A DNA stretch of 64,000 nucleotides from Onishia taeanensis (GCF_900100755.1 NZ_FNCI01000007.1:1-64000), one strand, 5' to 3'. Numbered from the stretch's first letter, positions 18,548 through 29,411 are shown. The notes: a model not told the origin generated them from the sequence alone. Translations and numbers: made by a program.

Positions 18548-18874
18548 ATGGCCCATCTTTCGATCACTCCCGCCGCCGCCAGCCAGATCCGTCAGGTGCT
18601 CGACGAGCGCGGCCACGGCCTTGGCCTGCGCGTGTCGGTCAAGCCAAGCGGCTGCTCCGGCTACAGCTATGTGCTGGACTTCGCCGATGAAACCGGCGGC
18701 GACGACGTCACCTTCGAGGAGCACGGCGTGGCCGTCTATGTTGCCCCCGAAGCGCTAGACATGCTCGACGGCAGCGAAGTCGACTATGTCTCGGAAGGCC
18801 TCAACCGCTTCTTCCGCTTCAACAACCCCAACGTCAAGGATCAGTGCGGCTGCGGTGAAAGCTTCACCGTCTGA
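18548..18874 (+). CDS. iscA: A-type iron-sulfur carrier protein IscA
   Basis: An A-type carrier that delivers clusters to target proteins. The 108-residue protein has the three cysteine ligands in PSGCSGYSYVLDF and DQCGCGESFTV. The C-terminal text NPNVKDQCGCGESF is almost the same as in E. coli IscA, which favours IscA over ErpA. AAGGAG lies nine bases before the ATG. It takes the place normally held by iscU-iscA-hscB-hscA-fdx, and none of the other genes is present. Confidence 0.94.
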   Translation: MAHLSITPAAASQIRQVLDERGHGLGLRVSVKPSGCSGYSYVLDFADETGGDDVTFEEHGVAVYVAPEALDMLDGSEVDYVSEGLNRFFRFNNPNVKDQCGCGESFTV

Positions 18875-18949
18875 ACCACGACGCCCTTCGGGTCTTGCGA
18901 CCATCGCGCCCTCGAGTGCGGTGGTCGGCCTGGGTATGTTGGTCAAAGA

Positions 18950-18979
18950 TTGTCCCTCGCGGACTTCCGGCGTTATAAT
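18950..18979 (+). promoter_or_regulatory. Sigma-70 promoter upstream of ndk
   Basis: TTGTCC (18950-18955) and a perfect TATAAT (18974-18979) are separated by 18 bases, about 155 bases before the ndk ATG. The 259-base gap before ndk holds no other gene. Confidence 0.6.
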
Positions 18980-19133
18980 CCGCGCCTTATCTGCCGCCGT
19001 GCGCGGCGGATCAACGATTTTCGACGCGCCGTCCGTGGCATGCACCTCTTGTGTCTCGCCTCGGGCGGCGCGACGTCCTCTGAAGTTCCTGAGAAGTTCC
19101 TGACGCTTCCAACCCCCTACGGAGACCTGTTTC

Positions 19134-19562
19134 ATGGCTACCGAACGCACGCTGTCCATCATCAAGCCCGATGCCGTTTCAAAGAACGTGATCGGCGAGA
19201 TCTACACTCGCTTTGAAAAGGCCGGCCTCAAGATCGTCGCTGCCAAGATGATCCACCTCTCCCAGGAGAAGGCCGAAGGCTTCTACGCCGAGCACAAAGA
19301 GCGTCCCTTCTTCGGCGCACTGACCGGCTTCATGACCTCCGGTCCGGTAATGGTTCAGGTGCTGGAAGGCGAGAACGCCATCGCCGTGAACCGTGACCTG
19401 ATGGGTGCCACCAACCCGAAAGAAGCCGAAGCCGGCACCATCCGCGCTGACTTCGCCGAATCCATCGATGCCAACGCCGCCCACGGCTCCGACTCCGCTG
19501 AGTCTGCTGAGCGTGAAGTGGCTTACTTCTTCGGCGCCGACGAGATCTGCCCGCGCGGCTGA
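19134..19562 (+). CDS. ndk: Nucleoside diphosphate kinase
   Basis: Ndk moves the gamma phosphate between nucleoside triphosphates and diphosphates through a phosphohistidine. The 142-residue length is standard. It has [33 protein letters not shown] and the active-site His in [20 protein letters not shown] lies nine bases upstream of the ATG. It begins the run ndk-rlmN-pilF-rodZ-ispG-hisS-yfgM-bamB-der. Confidence 0.98.
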   Translation: MATERTLSIIKPDAVSKNVIGEIYTRFEKAGLKIVAAKMIHLSQEKAEGFYAEHKERPFFGALTGFMTSGPVMVQVLEGENAIAVNRDLMGATNPKEAEAGTIRADFAESIDANAAHGSDSAESAEREVAYFFGADEICPRG

Positions 19563-19616
19563 TAGCGTCTCAACGCGGGGGGCGAAGCCTCCCGCGTACC
19601 GCCCACCGACCCCGCG

Positions 19617-20756
19617 ATGCCGACCATGACCGCCACGACCGACACCCCGTCCCGCACCAATCTGCTCGGCATGTCCCGAGAGCAGATGGAATCCTTCTTC
19701 CTGTCCATCGGCGAGAAGAAGTTTCGCGCTGCCCAGCTGATGAAGTGGATTCATCAGGAAGGCTGTGACGACTTTGCCGCCATGACCAACCTGTCCAAGG
19801 CACTGCGCGAACGCCTGGCCGAGGTGGCCGAGATCCGCGGCCCTGGCGTGGTCTATGAAGGCACCTCCAGCGACGGGACCCGCAAGTGGGTGCTCGAAGT
19901 CGAGGACGGCAGCTACGTGGAAACCGTGCTGATCCCGGCCGAAAACGGCAAGCGTCGCACCCTGTGCGTGTCCTCCCAGGTGGGCTGCTCGCTGGACTGC
20001 AGCTTCTGCTCCACCGGCAAGCAGGGCTTCCAGCGCAACCTTACCGCTGCCGAGATCATCGGTCAGGTATGGGTCGCTCAGCGCAGCGTCGGCCCGCGTC
20101 GCGACACCGCCAATCGCCCGGTCACCAATGTGGTGATGATGGGCATGGGCGAGCCGCTGATGAACTACGATGCCGTCGTGCCGGCCATGAAGCTGATGCT
20201 CGACGACAACGGCTATGGCCTGTCCAAGCGTCGCGTCACCCTGTCGACTTCCGGCGTCGTGCCGAAGCTCGACCAGCTCGGCGACGAACTCGACGTCAGC
20301 CTGGCCATCTCACTGCATGCCGCCACCGACGAGCTGCGCAGTGAACTGGTACCGCTTAACCGCAAGTACAATATTCGCTCTCTGCTCGATGCCTGCCAGC
20401 GTTACCTGGCCAAGTGCGACGACACCCGCATCGTCACCATCGAGTACACCCTGATCAAGGACGTCAACGACCAGAAGGAGCACGCCGAGCAGCTGGCCGC
20501 CCTTCTCGAGGAGTTGCCGTGCAAGATCAACCTGATTCCGTTCAACCCCTTCCCGCATTCGGGCTACGAGAAGCCGTCGCGCAACCAGACGATGCGCTTC
20601 CAGCAGTGGCTCTACGAATTGGGTTACACCGCCCCGGTGCGCAGCACCCGCGGCGATGACATCGATGCGGCCTGCGGCCAGCTGGTCGGCCGGGTCAAGG
20701 ACCGCACCAAGCGCCACGAGCGCTACATCCAGTCGATCCAGCTCGATGCCGACTGA
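19617..20756 (+). CDS. rlmN: Dual-specificity 23S rRNA/tRNA adenine-C2 methyltransferase RlmN
   Basis: A radical-SAM enzyme that methylates C2 of A2503 in 23S rRNA and of A37 in some tRNAs. The 379-residue protein has the cluster motif [31 protein letters not shown], and the C-terminal catalytic cysteine in DIDAACGQL. The first ATG at 19617 and another at 19626 are both possible starts, and neither has a strong ribosome-binding site. Its position between ndk and pilF is conserved in pseudomonads. Confidence 0.96.
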   Translation: MPTMTATTDTPSRTNLLGMSREQMESFFLSIGEKKFRAAQLMKWIHQEGCDDFAAMTNLSKALRERLAEVAEIRGPGVVYEGTSSDGTRKWVLEVEDGSYVETVLIPAENGKRRTLCVSSQVGCSLDCSFCSTGKQGFQRNLTAAEIIGQVWVAQRSVGPRRDTANRPVTNVVMMGMGEPLMNYDAVVPAMKLMLDDNGYGLSKRRVTLSTSGVVPKLDQLGDELDVSLAISLHAATDELRSELVPLNRKYNIRSLLDACQRYLAKCDDTRIVTIEYTLIKDVNDQKEHAEQLAALLEELPCKINLIPFNPFPHSGYEKPSRNQTMRFQQWLYELGYTAPVRSTRGDDIDAACGQLVGRVKDRTKRHERYIQSIQLDAD

Positions 20757-20887
20757 CGGCCCGGGGTGCGCTTGACTTCAACCAGGCAGAACGCTTTGAT
20801 GGGCAAGCCTTATCGGTCACGACACCACCTCATATGCCGTGGCCGACCGTCACCCGGATCGCTTCCATCATGCCGCAAGAGATGTCC

Positions 20888-21652
20888 ATGACCCTTCGTC
20901 ATCGTCGACCGGCGTTTGCCGGACGAGGCGCCCTGATAGCCACCCTGCTCTGCACGGTGTGGCTCGGCGGCTGCGCCGCGCCCGCGTCGCAGCCGCGTGA
21001 TCAGGAAGGCTCGGCCGAGGCCTATACGCGCCTCGGAACGGCCTATCTCGAGCGTAACAACCTGCCGCGCGCCACCCGTGCGCTCAACAACGCACTCGAG
21101 GCCGACCCCAACGACGCCGAAGCGCTGCAGGCCATGGCCATGATTTTCCAGCGCCAAGGCGAGGCGACCCTCGCCAGCAAGTACTTCCAGCGGGCGCTGG
21201 ATGCCGATCCCGATTCGACCCGAGCACGCAACAACTTCGCCGCCTTCCTGTATGCTGAGGGGCGAATCCGCGAAGCCTGCGATCAGTTGGCGATTGCCAG
21301 CGAAGATACACAATATGCCAATCGCGCCCAGCTTTTTGCCAACCTGGGCCAGTGCCAGCGCAAACTTGGACATCCGGAACAGGCACGGGAGGCCTTGGAG
21401 CGCGCCAAGGTCATCAACCCGCGCATGACCCGAAGTTACCTGCTGCTGGCACAGCTTGACTACGCGCAGGGGGATCTAGCCCGTGCCTGGGACAACATCC
21501 AGGCGCACATGCGCCTGGCAGGCATCAACCCGGAGAACCTGGCACTGGCGCGTGACATCGCCAAGGCCAGAGGCGACACCGAGCAGGCCGAGTTTTACGC
21601 CCGCCAGCTCGCGTCATCAGGTTCATCGGATGGGTCCCGTGGCACGCCCTGA
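20888..21652 (+). CDS. pilF: Type IV pilus biogenesis/stability lipoprotein (PilF/PilW-like)
   Basis: An outer-membrane lipoprotein with tetratricopeptide repeats that helps the secretin PilQ assemble. The 254-residue protein has a lipoprotein signal ending LLCTVWLGGCAAP. TPR units follow at about residues 40-200 (AYTRLGTAYLERNNLPRATR and DPNDAEALQAMAMIFQRQGE). The ATG at 20888 has AGAG six bases upstream; other in-frame ATGs lie upstream. It sits between rlmN and the rodZ-like gene, as pilF does in P. aeruginosa. No other pilus gene is in the window. Confidence 0.87.
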   Translation: MTLRHRRPAFAGRGALIATLLCTVWLGGCAAPASQPRDQEGSAEAYTRLGTAYLERNNLPRATRALNNALEADPNDAEALQAMAMIFQRQGEATLASKYFQRALDADPDSTRARNNFAAFLYAEGRIREACDQLAIASEDTQYANRAQLFANLGQCQRKLGHPEQAREALERAKVINPRMTRSYLLLAQLDYAQGDLARAWDNIQAHMRLAGINPENLALARDIAKARGDTEQAEFYARQLASSGSSDGSRGTP

Positions 21653-21682
21653 CAACTGATTTTTGATCAAGGATGCTCAGTC

Positions 21683-22717
21683 ATGAGCGACATGCACGAC
21701 AACGACACCGTCGATACGGCCCGCCAGGCATCCCCAGGTGACATGCTGCGCAACGAGCGCGAGAACCAGGGGCTTTCCGTGGAAGAGGTCGCCACTTCCC
21801 TGAACTTGCGCCCCGCCGTCGTCTACGGCCTGGAAAAGGACGACTACGAGCAGGTGCCGGTGGCGGCCTACCGGCGTGGCTATCTGCGCGCCTATGCCCG
21901 CCTGCTGGGCATCGATGAGCAGGGTGTGCTGGACGCCTATCGTGACATCAACGGCTCGATTGAAACCGAGCGACGGGTGACGCCTGTCAAACCTGCCAAA
22001 CAGCCCTCGCGGCTTGGTGCCTGGCTGGTCAAGCTGGTCACCCTGGTCGTGATCGTGGGCCTCGCCGGCCTGACGCTGGTGTGGTGGCAAAGCCGGGAAA
22101 GCACCGGCCTGCCGGGCCTTAGCGACAACGAGCCGGTGGCCGTGGATACCCTGGACGGCACCCCCGTGACCGAAGAGCCCGCCGAGGGCGACACCAGCGG
22201 CACCGATGCGACCGGCGCGAACTCGGCCGGTAGCGACACCGCCGTCGAGACCGCCATCGACGAGGAAATGCCGCCGCTGCCCGCCGAGGACAGCGAGATG
22301 GGCCTAACCGATGACGCCAGCACTACCGATGCCGGCCAATCATCGGCTGCCACCGCTGGCGATCAGCCCACTGGCGGTGATAGCGAACAAAGCGACGTCG
22401 CCGCGAACACCGCCGAAAACGCCGCCGAAGACACCGACAACGCTGCCGCCTCGACACAAGCGGACGCCGCCGGCCCCGACGTGCTGGAGCTGAGCTTCAA
22501 CGAGCAGTCCTGGACCGAAATCTTCGATGCCAACGACGATCGTATCTTCGTTGGCCTGCAATCGGCCGGCAGCAGTGCCCGTGCCGAAGGCGTGCCGCCT
22601 TTCCGCCTGACCATCGGCAATGCCAGCGGCGTCGAGCTGCGCTATCAGGGCAAGCCCGTCGACCTGGACGAGTATGCCGGCAGCAACAACGTCGCCCGCT
22701 TCAGCCTAGGAGAATGA
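21683..22717 (+). CDS. rodZ: RodZ-like cytoskeleton protein
   Basis: A bitopic membrane protein that in E. coli joins MreB to the elongation machinery. The 344-residue protein has an N-terminal helix-turn-helix at about residues 18-85 (LRNERENQGLSVEEVATSLN), a membrane helix at about 115-136 (KLVTLVVIVGLAGLTLVWW), a long acidic Ala/Thr/Asp-rich linker at about 145-265, and a periplasmic C-terminal domain (LELSFNEQSWTEIFDANDDR). The linker is low in complexity and probably variable between strains. It is only six bases from ispG. Confidence 0.92.
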   Translation: MSDMHDNDTVDTARQASPGDMLRNERENQGLSVEEVATSLNLRPAVVYGLEKDDYEQVPVAAYRRGYLRAYARLLGIDEQGVLDAYRDINGSIETERRVTPVKPAKQPSRLGAWLVKLVTLVVIVGLAGLTLVWWQSRESTGLPGLSDNEPVAVDTLDGTPVTEEPAEGDTSGTDATGANSAGSDTAVETAIDEEMPPLPAEDSEMGLTDDASTTDAGQSSAATAGDQPTGGDSEQSDVAANTAENAAEDTDNAAASTQADAAGPDVLELSFNEQSWTEIFDANDDRIFVGLQSAGSSARAEGVPPFRLTIGNASGVELRYQGKPVDLDEYAGSNNVARFSLGE

Positions 22718-22723
22718 TTCCGC

Positions 22724-23839
22724 ATGCACGCGCAGTCTCCCATCGTTAGACGCCGCTCACGTCAGATTCATGTTGGCAACGTCCCCGTGGGCGGCGATGC
22801 GCCGATCTCGGTGCAAAGCATGACCAACACCGACACCCTGGACGTGGCCGCGACCGTCGGCCAGATCCGGGCGCTCGAGGCCGCCGGCGCCGATATCGTG
22901 CGCGTCAGCGTGCCGGACATGGACGCCGCCGAGGCCTTTGGGCGCATCAAGCGCGAGGTGAATGTGCCGCTGGTGGCGGATATTCACTTCGACTACAAGA
23001 TCGCCCTGCGCGTCGCCGAACTTGGCGTCGACTGCCTGCGCATCAACCCCGGCAACATCGGCCGCGAGGACCGGGTCCGCGCCGTGGTCAGCGCCGCTCG
23101 CGACAACGGCATCCCGATTCGCATCGGCGTCAACGCAGGCTCCCTGGAAAAGGACCTGCAGAAGAAATATGGCGAGCCCACGCCGGCGGCGCTGGTCGAG
23201 TCGGCGATGCGTCATATCGATCACCTCGACCGCCTCGACTTCCAGGAGTACAAGGTCAGCGTCAAGGCCTCGGATGTCTTCATGGCCGTGGCCGCCTATC
23301 GTGACCTGGCAAGCCGCATCGAGCAGCCGCTGCACCTGGGCATCACCGAGGCCGGCGGCCTGCGTTCGGGCACGGTGAAGTCCTCGATTGGCCTGGGCAT
23401 GCTATTGATGGACGGCATCGGCGACACCATCCGCGTGTCGCTGGCCGCCGATCCGGTCGAAGAGATCAAGGTCGGCTTCGACATGCTCAAGAGCCTCAAG
23501 CTGCGCGCCAAGGGCATCAACTTTATCGCCTGCCCCAGCTGCTCGCGGCAGAACTTCGACGTCATCGGCACCATGAATGCCCTCGAGGAGCGCCTCGAGG
23601 ACGTCATGACCCCGCTGGATGTCTCGGTGATCGGCTGCGTGGTCAACGGCCCCGGCGAAGCCAAGGAAACCGATGTCGGCCTGACCGGCGGCTCGCCGGC
23701 CAACCTCGTCTATCTCGACGGCAAGCCGGCCAGCAAGCTGCGCAACGATCATCTGATCGACGACCTCGAAGCGCTGATCCGTGAACGGGTTCGCCTCAAG
23801 GAGCAGGCCGAGCAGGACGTTATCGCCCGGGACGCCTGA
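22724..23839 (+). CDS. ispG: 4-hydroxy-3-methylbut-2-enyl diphosphate synthase
   Basis: IspG (GcpE) is the [4Fe-4S] enzyme that converts MEcPP to HMBPP in the MEP isoprenoid pathway. The 371-residue protein has [37 protein letters not shown], and the cluster cysteines in [11 protein letters not shown] and [12 protein letters not shown]. All expected parts are present. It depends on iron-sulfur assembly, as does rlmN nearby. Confidence 0.97.
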   Translation: MHAQSPIVRRRSRQIHVGNVPVGGDAPISVQSMTNTDTLDVAATVGQIRALEAAGADIVRVSVPDMDAAEAFGRIKREVNVPLVADIHFDYKIALRVAELGVDCLRINPGNIGREDRVRAVVSAARDNGIPIRIGVNAGSLEKDLQKKYGEPTPAALVESAMRHIDHLDRLDFQEYKVSVKASDVFMAVAAYRDLASRIEQPLHLGITEAGGLRSGTVKSSIGLGMLLMDGIGDTIRVSLAADPVEEIKVGFDMLKSLKLRAKGINFIACPSCSRQNFDVIGTMNALEERLEDVMTPLDVSVIGCVVNGPGEAKETDVGLTGGSPANLVYLDGKPASKLRNDHLIDDLEALIRERVRLKEQAEQDVIARDA

Positions 23840-23867
23840 TCCCGACGACCCCCTCAAGGAGCAAGCA

Positions 23868-25166
23868 TTGAGTAAGAAGATCCAGGCCATCCGTGGCATG
23901 AACGACCTGCTGCCGGACCAGTCGCCCCTTTGGCAGTACTTCGAGGGCCAGGTTCGTGCGCTGATGGGCCGCTACGGCTATGACGAGATCCGCACTCCGG
24001 TGGTCGAACAGACCGCGCTGTTCAAACGCTCGATCGGCGAAGTCACCGACATCGTCGAGAAAGAGATGTACACCTTCGAGGACCGCAACGGCGACAGCCT
24101 GACGCTGCGTCCCGAGGGCACGGCGAGCTGCGTGCGCGCGGCCATGCAGCAGGGCCTTCTGCACAACCAGACCCAGCGCCTGTGGTATCAGGGCCCGATG
24201 TTCCGTCACGAGCGCCCCCAGAAGGGCCGCTACCGGCAGTTCCACCAGGTCGGCATCGAGACCTACGGCCTGGAAGGCCCGGACATCGACGCCGAGGTCA
24301 TTCTGCTGTCGGCGCGGCTGTGGAAGCAGCTCGGCCTCGACAAGCACGTCACCCTGGAGCTGAACTCGCTGGGCTCCATCGATGCCCGCGCCGCCTACCG
24401 CGATCTGCTGGTGGCCTACTTCGAGCAGCACCTCGACGCGCTCGACGAGGACTCCCAGCGCCGCCTGGCCAGCAACCCGATGCGCATCCTGGATTCCAAG
24501 AATCCGGCGATGGCCGACGTCATCGAGGGCGCGCCCAAGCTGATGGATCACCTCGACGAGGAATCCCGCAGCCACTTCGAAGAGCTGACCGCGATTCTCG
24601 ATGCCGCCGGTATCGATTACGTGATCAACCCGCGGCTGGTGCGCGGCCTCGACTACTATTCGCGCACCGTCTTCGAGTGGACCACCACCGCGCTCGGTAG
24701 CCAGGGCACGGTCTGTGCCGGCGGCCGCTACGACGGCCTGGTCGAACAGCTGGGCGGCAAGCCGACCCCCGCGGTCGGCTTCGCCATGGGCGTCGAGCGG
24801 CTGATCCTGCTACTCGAGACCCTCGAGCTGGTCCCCGACGAGGCCCGCCCGCCGCTGGATGCCTATGTGCTGGGTATGGACGCCGCAGCCACCCGCAGCG
24901 CCCTGCTGCTCGGCGAGGAACTGCGCGGCGCGCTGCCTGGCCTGCGCGCCCAGGTCCACTGCGGCGGCGGCAGCTTCAAGAGCCAGATCAAGAAAGCCGA
25001 CAAGAGCGGCGCCCGACTGGCGCTATTGATCGGCGAAGAAGAACTCGCCGAAAATGCCGTGACCGTCAAGTTCCTGCGCGAAGACCGGGAGCAGCAGCGC
25101 CTGTCCCGCGACACGCTCGCCGAGGTCCTGCCGGCGCTGGTCGACCGGCCGCTGGGCCACGCCTGA
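23868..25166 (+). CDS. hisS: Histidine--tRNA ligase
   Basis: A class II aminoacyl-tRNA synthetase. The 432-residue protein begins with a TTG at 23868, set by AAGGAG six bases upstream; the protein then starts [16 protein letters not shown] as in the family. It has motif 2 [20 protein letters not shown], the His-specific [15 protein letters not shown], and motif 3 [15 protein letters not shown]. The C-terminal anticodon-binding domain is complete. Confidence 0.97.
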   Translation: MSKKIQAIRGMNDLLPDQSPLWQYFEGQVRALMGRYGYDEIRTPVVEQTALFKRSIGEVTDIVEKEMYTFEDRNGDSLTLRPEGTASCVRAAMQQGLLHNQTQRLWYQGPMFRHERPQKGRYRQFHQVGIETYGLEGPDIDAEVILLSARLWKQLGLDKHVTLELNSLGSIDARAAYRDLLVAYFEQHLDALDEDSQRRLASNPMRILDSKNPAMADVIEGAPKLMDHLDEESRSHFEELTAILDAAGIDYVINPRLVRGLDYYSRTVFEWTTTALGSQGTVCAGGRYDGLVEQLGGKPTPAVGFAMGVERLILLLETLELVPDEARPPLDAYVLGMDAAATRSALLLGEELRGALPGLRAQVHCGGGSFKSQIKKADKSGARLALLIGEEELAENAVTVKFLREDREQQRLSRDTLAEVLPALVDRPLGHA

Positions 25167-25181
25167 TCATCCATGATGCCC

Positions 25182-25210
25182 ACCCCCGCACCGGCTGCCG
25201 GTGCGGGGGT
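25182..25210 (+). other. Perfect hairpin between hisS and yfgM
   Basis: ACCCCCGCACCGG (25182-25194) and CCGGTGCGGGGGT (25198-25210) form a 13-bp perfect stem on a CTG loop. There is no T run on either side, so it is unlikely to stop RNA polymerase alone. It may protect or partly attenuate the mRNA inside the operon. It ends 10 bases before the AAGGAG of yfgM. Confidence 0.5.
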
Positions 25211-25232
25211 CACTGACGCAAGGAGACCGCCC

Positions 25233-25892
25233 GTGGCGGAGCTGAACACCGAAGAAGAACAGCTAGAGGCCATCAAGCGCTGGTGGAAGGAAAACGGAAC
25301 CTCGCTGATTGCCGGCGTGGTGATCGCCGCCGCCGGGATCTTCGGCTGGAAGGCCTGGGAAAGCTATCAGGCCAACCAGGCCGAAGCCGCGTCCGTGCGC
25401 TACCAGCAGCTGCTGACCCTGGCCAGCCAGCCGACGCTCGAAGACGCTGCCCTGACCCAGGCCCGCGAGCAGATCACGGCGCTCAACGACGAGCACGGCG
25501 GCAGCCTCTACGCCGACCTTGCCACCCTGATCGAAGCACGCCTGGCGGTGTCCGACGGTGACCTGACCGGCGCCCGTGACGCCCTGTCCCAGCTGATCGA
25601 ATCGAGCGATCGTGCCTATCTCAAGGACCTGGCGCGGCTGCGTCTGGCGCGCTTGCAGCTGGCCGATGACGATGCCGACGCCGCCCTTGCCAGCCTCGAC
25701 GCCATCGACAGCCAGGCCCTCAGCGCCCAGCGCATGGACCTGCGTGGCGACGCCCAACTGGCGCTCGGCAACCGCGAGGATGCCCGCGAGGCCTATCGCG
25801 AAGCCCTGGCCACCGCCGAAGCCAGCGGTCAGCCGCTGTTCGGTACCCAGCTCAAGCTCGACAATCTCGGTGCAGAGGAAGCCACGCTATGA
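25233..25892 (+). CDS. yfgM: YfgM-like inner-membrane tetratricopeptide protein
   Basis: YfgM is tethered to the inner membrane near SecYEG and PpiD and is thought to help hand over secreted proteins. The 219-residue protein starts at a GTG (25233) seven bases after AAGGAG. It begins MAELNTEEEQLEAIKRWWKE, then a membrane helix at about residues 25-42 (SLIAGVVIAAAGIFGWKAW), then a periplasmic TPR-like helical region. It overlaps bamB by four bases, the standard order. Confidence 0.93.
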   Translation: MAELNTEEEQLEAIKRWWKENGTSLIAGVVIAAAGIFGWKAWESYQANQAEAASVRYQQLLTLASQPTLEDAALTQAREQITALNDEHGGSLYADLATLIEARLAVSDGDLTGARDALSQLIESSDRAYLKDLARLRLARLQLADDDADAALASLDAIDSQALSAQRMDLRGDAQLALGNREDAREAYREALATAEASGQPLFGTQLKLDNLGAEEATL

Positions 25893-27040
25893 AATCGACT
25901 CTGGTGATCGCGCTGGCGTCACTTAGCCTGCTCGCCGGCTGTGCCGGTCAGGTGGAACCCGAGACGCCGCCCAAGGAGCTGACCAACTTCTCCGAGAGCG
26001 TGACCCTCGACGGCCTCTGGTCGGTGCAGGTCGGCGACGGCCTCGGCGAGGCACGCTATCCGATCAGCCCGTCCCTGGACGGTGACACCCTGTTCGCCGC
26101 CGACGCCGAAGGCGAGCTGATGGCCATCAACGCCGAGAGCGGCGAGCGGCGCTGGACGGTGGAGCTGGATAACCCGGTGTCCAGCGGCCTGACCGCCGTG
26201 GCCGACCGGCTCTACCTGGGCACGCGCAACGGCGAAGTGCTGGCCATCGACCAGGCCGACGGCAAGGTGCTCTGGCGCTCGCGTACACCCAGCGAAGTGC
26301 TGGCCGCGCCCCAGCCCAACCAGCAGCTGCTGGTAGCACAGAGCGTCGACGGCAGCGTCACGGCGTTCGAGCGCGACAGCGGCGCCGAGCTATGGGTCTA
26401 TACCACCAGCGACCCCGCCTTGACTCTGCGTGGCACCGGCACGCCCAGAGTCATCGAGCCGGTCACCTTCGCCGGCTTCGCCAACGGCCGCGTCGCCACC
26501 ATCGACAACCGCAGCGGTCAGGCACTCTGGGAGCAGCGTATCGCCGTGCCCAAGGGCCGCAGCGAAGTGGATCGCCTGATCGACCTCGACGGCGAACCGC
26601 TGCTGACCCGCGATGGCCGCCTCTATCTGACCAGCTATCACGGCCGCCTGGTGGCCATGGAAGCCCAGAGCGGCGAGACCCTGTGGGAGCGCGAGATTTC
26701 GAGCTACCTGTCACCGCTGCTAGTCGGCGATACCCTTTACGTCATCGACGACGCCAGCCACGTGCTGGCACTGGACGCCCTGTCCGGCCAAATCAAATGG
26801 CGCAGCAATGTCCTCGAAGGCCGCCAACTGACGGCGCCTGCCTTTGCCGACGGCAAGCTGGTCCTCGGCGACTTCGAAGGCTATGTGCACCTGCTCGATG
26901 CCACCGACGGCCAACTGGCCGGTCGCGAGCACATCGATAGCTCGGGCATCAGCCTGCGCCCCCTCACTGACGGTCGCCGCATCCATGCGCTGGCCAACGA
27001 CGGGCGCCTAGAGGCGCTGGAGATCCGCGAACTACCATGA
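25889..27040 (+). CDS. bamB: Outer membrane protein assembly factor BamB
   Basis: An outer-membrane lipoprotein of the BAM complex, folded as an eight-bladed beta-propeller. The 383-residue protein has the lipobox [11 protein letters not shown] and PQQ-like blades, with recurring motifs such as [15 protein letters not shown] and [15 protein letters not shown]. Its start overlaps the yfgM stop (ATGA) and its stop overlaps the der start. Confidence 0.96.
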   Translation: MKSTLVIALASLSLLAGCAGQVEPETPPKELTNFSESVTLDGLWSVQVGDGLGEARYPISPSLDGDTLFAADAEGELMAINAESGERRWTVELDNPVSSGLTAVADRLYLGTRNGEVLAIDQADGKVLWRSRTPSEVLAAPQPNQQLLVAQSVDGSVTAFERDSGAELWVYTTSDPALTLRGTGTPRVIEPVTFAGFANGRVATIDNRSGQALWEQRIAVPKGRSEVDRLIDLDGEPLLTRDGRLYLTSYHGRLVAMEAQSGETLWEREISSYLSPLLVGDTLYVIDDASHVLALDALSGQIKWRSNVLEGRQLTAPAFADGKLVLGDFEGYVHLLDATDGQLAGREHIDSSGISLRPLTDGRRIHALANDGRLEALEIRELP

Positions 27041-28440
27041 ATCCTGTCATCGCCCTGGTCGGCCGACCCAATGTCGGCAAGTCCACGCTCTTCAACCGCC
27101 TGACCCGCTCGCGGGACGCCCTGGTGGCCGACTTCCCGGGCCTTACCCGTGACCGCAAATACGGCAACGGGGCGCTCGGCGACAAGACCTACACGGTGAT
27201 CGATACCGGCGGCATCAGCGGCGACGAGCAAGGCATCGACGCCGCCATGGCCGAACAGTCGCTGCTGGCCATCGACGAGGCCGACATCGTGCTGTTCATG
27301 GTCGACGGTCGCGCCGGCCTGAACGTCGCCGACGAGGCCATCGCCAACCACCTGCGCGTCAATCAGAAGAAGACCTGGCTGGTGGTCAACAAGACCGACG
27401 GCCTGGATGAAGACACGGCCTCGGGTGACTTCTGGGGGCTGGGCATCGGCGATCCGCGCCCGATCGCCGCCGCCCATGGCCGCAACGTCACCGCACTGAT
27501 CGAGGAAGTGCTTGCGCCCTTCCCCGAGCGCGAGGCCAACGCCGCGCCGCCGGATCTCAGCAATGGGGTACGCATCGGCGTGATCGGCCGGCCCAACGTC
27601 GGCAAGTCGACCCTGGTCAATCGCCTGCTGGGCGAAGAGCGGGTCGTGGTCTTCGATGAAGCGGGCACGACCCGCGACGCCATCGAGATTCCCTTCGAGC
27701 GTCGCGGCAAGCCCTATGTGCTGGTCGACACCGCCGGGGTTCGCCGGCGCAAGAACGTCACCCAGATCGCCGAGAAGTTCTCGATCATCAAGACGCTGGA
27801 CGCCATCAAGGAATGCCATGTCGCCATCATGGTACTGGATGCGCGCTCTGGCCTGGTCGAGCAGGACCTGCACCTGCTGGACTACGTGCTGACGTCCGGC
27901 CGTGCCCTGGTGCTGGCGGTCAACAAGTGGGACGGCCTGGAGGCCGAGGCCAAGGAGAAGATGCGCGCTCAGATCAAGCGCCGCCTGGGCTTCGCCGACT
28001 ACGCCGAGATGCACTTCATTTCGGCGCTGCACGGCACCGCGGTGGGCGATCTGTATCCGTCCATCGACCGCGCCTTTGCCTCCGCCAACAGCCACTGGTC
28101 GACCAATCGCCTGACCAACATCCTGCAGGATGCGGTCACCGAGCATCAGCCGCCGCTGGTTCATGGCCGCCGGATCAAGCTGCGCATGGCCCACCAGGGC
28201 GGCAGCAATCCGCCGATCATCGTCGTGCACGGCAACCAGACCGAGTCGCTGCCGGAAGCCTACAAACGCTTCCTGACCAACACCTTCCGCAAGGTGCTCA
28301 AGGTGCGTGGCACACCGATCCGCTTCGAGTTCCGCTCCGGCAAGAACCCGTATGACAACATGGCCGGCGCCGGCGACCGCGAGAAGGCCAAGAAGCGCGA
28401 GCTGGGCCGGACCAAGGAAGCCCGCAAGAACCGCCGCTAG
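27037..28440 (+). CDS. der: Ribosome-assembly GTPase Der (EngA)
   Basis: A GTPase with two G domains needed for 50S subunit maturation. The 467-residue protein carries [14 protein letters not shown] near residue 8 and [14 protein letters not shown] near residue 185. NKTD and NKWD are the base-specificity motifs. A KH-like C-terminal domain and a basic tail ([18 protein letters not shown]) follow. It ends the operon and is followed by a terminator. Confidence 0.98.
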   Translation: MNPVIALVGRPNVGKSTLFNRLTRSRDALVADFPGLTRDRKYGNGALGDKTYTVIDTGGISGDEQGIDAAMAEQSLLAIDEADIVLFMVDGRAGLNVADEAIANHLRVNQKKTWLVVNKTDGLDEDTASGDFWGLGIGDPRPIAAAHGRNVTALIEEVLAPFPEREANAAPPDLSNGVRIGVIGRPNVGKSTLVNRLLGEERVVVFDEAGTTRDAIEIPFERRGKPYVLVDTAGVRRRKNVTQIAEKFSIIKTLDAIKECHVAIMVLDARSGLVEQDLHLLDYVLTSGRALVLAVNKWDGLEAEAKEKMRAQIKRRLGFADYAEMHFISALHGTAVGDLYPSIDRAFASANSHWSTNRLTNILQDAVTEHQPPLVHGRRIKLRMAHQGGSNPPIIVVHGNQTESLPEAYKRFLTNTFRKVLKVRGTPIRFEFRSGKNPYDNMAGAGDREKAKKRELGRTKEARKNRR

Positions 28441-28466
28441 GCAGCCATTCATGCCTGGCGCATCAA

Positions 28467-28506
28467 ACAGCCCCCGTCGGACTCGCTCCGGCGGGGGCTG
28501 TGGTTT
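28467..28506 (+). terminator. Terminator after der
   Basis: ACAGCCCCCG and CGGGGGCTGT (28467-28476 and 28492-28501), extended by CGGA/TCCG, form a 15-bp stem with one wobble pair on a CTCGC loop, followed by GGTTTT. Confidence 0.85.
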
Positions 28507-28541
28507 TCAAGGCGAGTGGCTAGCGTTACTGACAGGCTCGC

Positions 28542-29411
28542 TCAGGTGTCGGCCTTGAGGCGCCGGTTACCGACCCACTGGCAGGCAAACTGCCAGGCGA
28601 TGCGCCCGCTGCGGCCACCACGCAGGGTAGCGAAGCGCACTGCCTCGGCGCGGGCCTCGGGCGACCAGTCCTCGGCGGCGCCGAGATGGGCGATCCAGTG
28701 CTGGCAGGTCTCCAGGTAGGCGTCCTGGCTGAAGGGATGGAAGGCCAGCCAAAGGCCGAAGCGATCGGATAGCGAGATTTTCTCCTCGACGGCATCGCCG
28801 TGATGCAGCTCATCGTTCACCACCCGGGTCTCCTGATTGTCGCTCATCGATTCCGGCAGCAGATGGCGGCGGTTGGAGGTGGCATAGAGCAGCACATTGT
28901 CGGGCGGGCCGGTGATGGCACCGTCGAGCACGCTCTTCAGCGCCTTGTAGGCATCGTCGTTGCCCTCGAAGGACAGGTCGTCGCAATACACCACGAAACG
29001 ATGCGGCTCGTTGCGCAGCTGGGCCACCAGGCTCGGCAGGCCCGCCAGGTCGTGGCGGTCGACCTGTACCAGACGCAGCCCTTCGGGGGCCAGGCCATTG
29101 AGCAGGGCCCTCACCAGCGACGACTTGCCACTGCCTCGGGCGCCCCACAGCAGGGCATGGTTGGCGGGATAGCCGCGCAAAAAGGCGCGGGTATTGTCGA
29201 CCAGCGCCCGCTTCTGTCGCTCGATACCCAGCAAGTCATCGAGGCTAAGCGCGTCCCGAGGCGGAACCGGCACCAGTTGACCACCCAGGGCATGGCGCTG
29301 CCACAGGGCCGCCATGTCATGCTGCCAGTCGATCTCGGCCGAGGCGGGCGGCAGCCACGGCTCCACCCGTTCCATCATCTCAAGTAGCCGCCGGGCCAGA
29401 GCGTCCTCCAT
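28542..29411 (-). CDS. AAA+ ATPase of the DUF815 family
   Basis: A 289-residue ATPase with Walker A GARGSGKSSL, Walker B RFVVYCDDLSFE and a sensor-1-like YATSNRRHL. Members of this family are widespread in proteobacteria but have no established role. The ATG at 29411 has AAGGAGA eight bases upstream; the frame is open 22 codons further. It is alone on its strand, convergent with der and divergent from the M48 protease gene. Confidence 0.88.
   Translation of the reverse strand: MEDALARRLLEMMERVEPWLPPASAEIDWQHDMAALWQRHALGGQLVPVPPRDALSLDDLLGIERQKRALVDNTRAFLRGYPANHALLWGARGSGKSSLVRALLNGLAPEGLRLVQVDRHDLAGLPSLVAQLRNEPHRFVVYCDDLSFEGNDDAYKALKSVLDGAITGPPDNVLLYATSNRRHLLPESMSDNQETRVVNDELHHGDAVEEKISLSDRFGLWLAFHPFSQDAYLETCQHWIAHLGAAEDWSPEARAEAVRFATLRGGRSGRIAWQFACQWVGNRRLKADT

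Noticed and set aside
25182..25210. Hairpin before yfgM as an intrinsic terminator
   Set aside because: The stem is perfect but no T run follows on either strand, and it lies inside a conserved operon.
26881..28452. 523-codon reverse frame over bamB/der
   Set aside because: It is antisense to der, which has both GTPase motifs intact; no recognisable domain.
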